Assembly: GCA_964364855.1 (NCBI GenBank)
Contig: CAYINU010000092.1
Coordinates: forward strand, 1 to 5,532
Origin: CAYINU01 sp964364855
Lineage (GTDB): Bacteria > Margulisbacteria > Marinamargulisbacteria > CAYINU01
Direction of reading: 5' to 3'
Length of the DNA stretch: 5,532 nt
The stretch's first letter is position 1. The number at the start of each line of letters is the position of its first letter. The notes under the pieces are model-generated. The model was not told the origin of the DNA and did not search any database. It saw only the letters and a program-made list of their open reading frames with translations. A program made the position numbers and the translations under genes. Shown one piece after another: positions 4,871 to 5,532 of the stretch.

Positions 4871-5383
4871 TCACTTCATCCGCTGTAAGCGTTTGAAATA
4901 GGATTCACGAACTTCCCAAATGTGTTCTGGGATGCCTTTGGGGCCAGGGTGCACCCCCATCCAACCTTTTTCCCATAGATCAAAGCACGCGCGTGCTTGA
5001 AATTTCTTCCGGAAGAGGAAGGGCTCCAACATCAAGAGCGCGCCAATCACATGGCGGCCATCGACAATGAGTGAGTAGATCGGCCGGTTTTGTGCCGTGT
5101 TCCATTTCACTTGAGCGATGTTGCTACGCACACCAAGGATTTTTTGCAGACGCTGCAAGCTGGCGAGATCGTTCTGTGCGACTTGCAGCCGGAAGCGAAA
5201 GCAAGCGCGGCGGGATGGGTCCTTGTAGGTTTGCCGCACGGCGCTAATGCAACCTTCGCCATCCACAAAGCCGGCTGACCAAGCCAAGTCAGCAATGCGA
5301 GCCGGGCATTCCTCCAGTGCGTCTTGGATGCTTTGGCGAGGCAGCGTGCTGGAATGGCTCTTCTTGGTATTGCTAGGCGTCAT
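4871..5383 (-). CDS. LAGLIDADG homing-endonuclease-like protein
   Basis: This protein of about 170 residues contains one LAGLIDADG-type motif, LAWSAGFVDGEGCIS (33-47), with acidic residues where the family binds the catalytic metal. A basic, aromatic region follows (RACFRFRLQVAQND, then LQRLQKILGV), typical of the DNA-binding half of these enzymes. Later come IYSLIVDGRHVIGALLMLEPFL and a C-terminal basic tail. One motif implies a homodimer. Such enzymes cut long sites and promote their own spread, often from group I introns. No intron core or splice flanks are recognised here, so it looks free-standing. I place the start at the ATG complementary to 5381-5383, because GGGAG (5390-5394) sits six bases upstream. 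An earlier Met at 5416 has no such site. It is convergent with the cassette and probably independent of it. It could also be a DNA-binding protein that has lost nuclease activity. Confidence 0.75.
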   Translation of the reverse strand: MTPSNTKKSHSSTLPRQSIQDALEECPARIADLAWSAGFVDGEGCISAVRQTYKDPSRRACFRFRLQVAQNDLASLQRLQKILGVRSNIAQVKWNTAQNRPIYSLIVDGRHVIGALLMLEPFLFRKKFQARACFDLWEKGWMGVHPGPKGIPEHIWEVRESYFKRLQRMK

Positions 5384-5389
5384 GTGATA

Positions 5390-5394
5390 CTCCC
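5390..5394 (-). promoter_or_regulatory. Ribosome binding site of the LAGLIDADG gene
   Basis: The minus strand reads GGGAG, six bases, then ATG at 5383. This argues for a 170-residue product rather than a start 11 codons earlier. Confidence 0.6.
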
Positions 5395-5419
5395 TTTTCA
5401 AAATTAAATAGATCAACCA

Positions 5420-5530
5420 CTACCGACAAAACCCGATGCGCTTTTTTTCATCAGTTATTGGGAAAGCAATATCGCCAGGTGTGATACGCAGAAATCGCCC
5501 GCGTCGTGAACGCTTGGCACAAGCGCCCAT
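5420..5530 (-). CDS. Small or partial basic ORF at the right edge
   Basis: On the minus strand an ATG at 5530 opens 36 codons ending in TAG (5420-5422). The product begins MGACAKRSRRGRFLRI and continues PGDIAFPITDEKKRIGF. The frame may continue beyond the window, so this could be the 3' end of a longer gene. It ends 36 bases before the LAGLIDADG start and on the same strand, so the two could be cotranscribed. I recognise no family. The short length makes chance a real possibility. Confidence 0.3.
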   Translation of the reverse strand: MGACAKRSRRGRFLRITPGDIAFPITDEKKRIGFCR

Positions 5531-5532
5531 GG

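Noticed and set aside
5384..5416. Longer N-terminus of the LAGLIDADG protein from the Met at 5416
   Set aside because: GGGAG at 5390-5394 sits within that extension and is ideally spaced for the ATG at 5383.

Overview
The window carries a compact bacterial ubiquitin-like (Ubl) conjugation operon with a divergently transcribed WYL-family regulator, set between sequences that look like a different genetic background. Short intergenic gaps, Shine-Dalgarno sites and overlapping stop/start codons mark it as bacterial. Two edge fragments with GC-rich third codon positions suggest a fairly GC-rich proteobacterium, but I cannot name the organism. No rRNA, tRNA, CRISPR array, IS element or integrase is visible.

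Layout. 1-163 (-): 5' end of an unidentified gene leaving the left edge. 164-636: no convincing gene. 637-1527 (-): winged-helix/WYL regulator of the CapW/BrxR type that controls defence operons. 1528-1704: divergent control region, with a TTGACG-N17-TATTCT promoter firing rightward and an inverted repeat (ACCCGT-N11-ACGGGT) covering its -35. 1705-3720 (+): four genes joined by 1- or 4-nt overlaps: a single-domain multiubiquitin-family Ubl ending in Gly-Gly-Ser-Ser, an E2-like protein, a JAB/JAMM peptidase and a ThiF/MoeB-type E1. 3800-4699 (+): a 299-residue protein of unknown function with its own strong ribosome binding site. 4700-4870: a short gap with a probable 3' remnant of a GC-rich gene. 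4871-5383 (-): a single-motif LAGLIDADG homing-endonuclease-like protein. 5420-5530 (-): a small or partial ORF at the right edge.

How the genes may work together (inference). The peptidase would trim the Ubl to expose Gly-Gly and could also reverse conjugation. The E1 would adenylate that C-terminus and the E2-like protein would help transfer it. The order Ubl-E2-JAB-E1 matches the antiphage Bil (ISG15-like) operons. However, the Ubl has one domain, the E1 has tyrosine where MoeB-type E1s carry the catalytic cysteine, and the E2-like protein has no cysteine after its YP motif. The chemistry may therefore be non-canonical. The 299-residue protein is the least explained part and is a candidate target, adaptor or effector. 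The regulator and operator suggest that the cassette is held off until needed.
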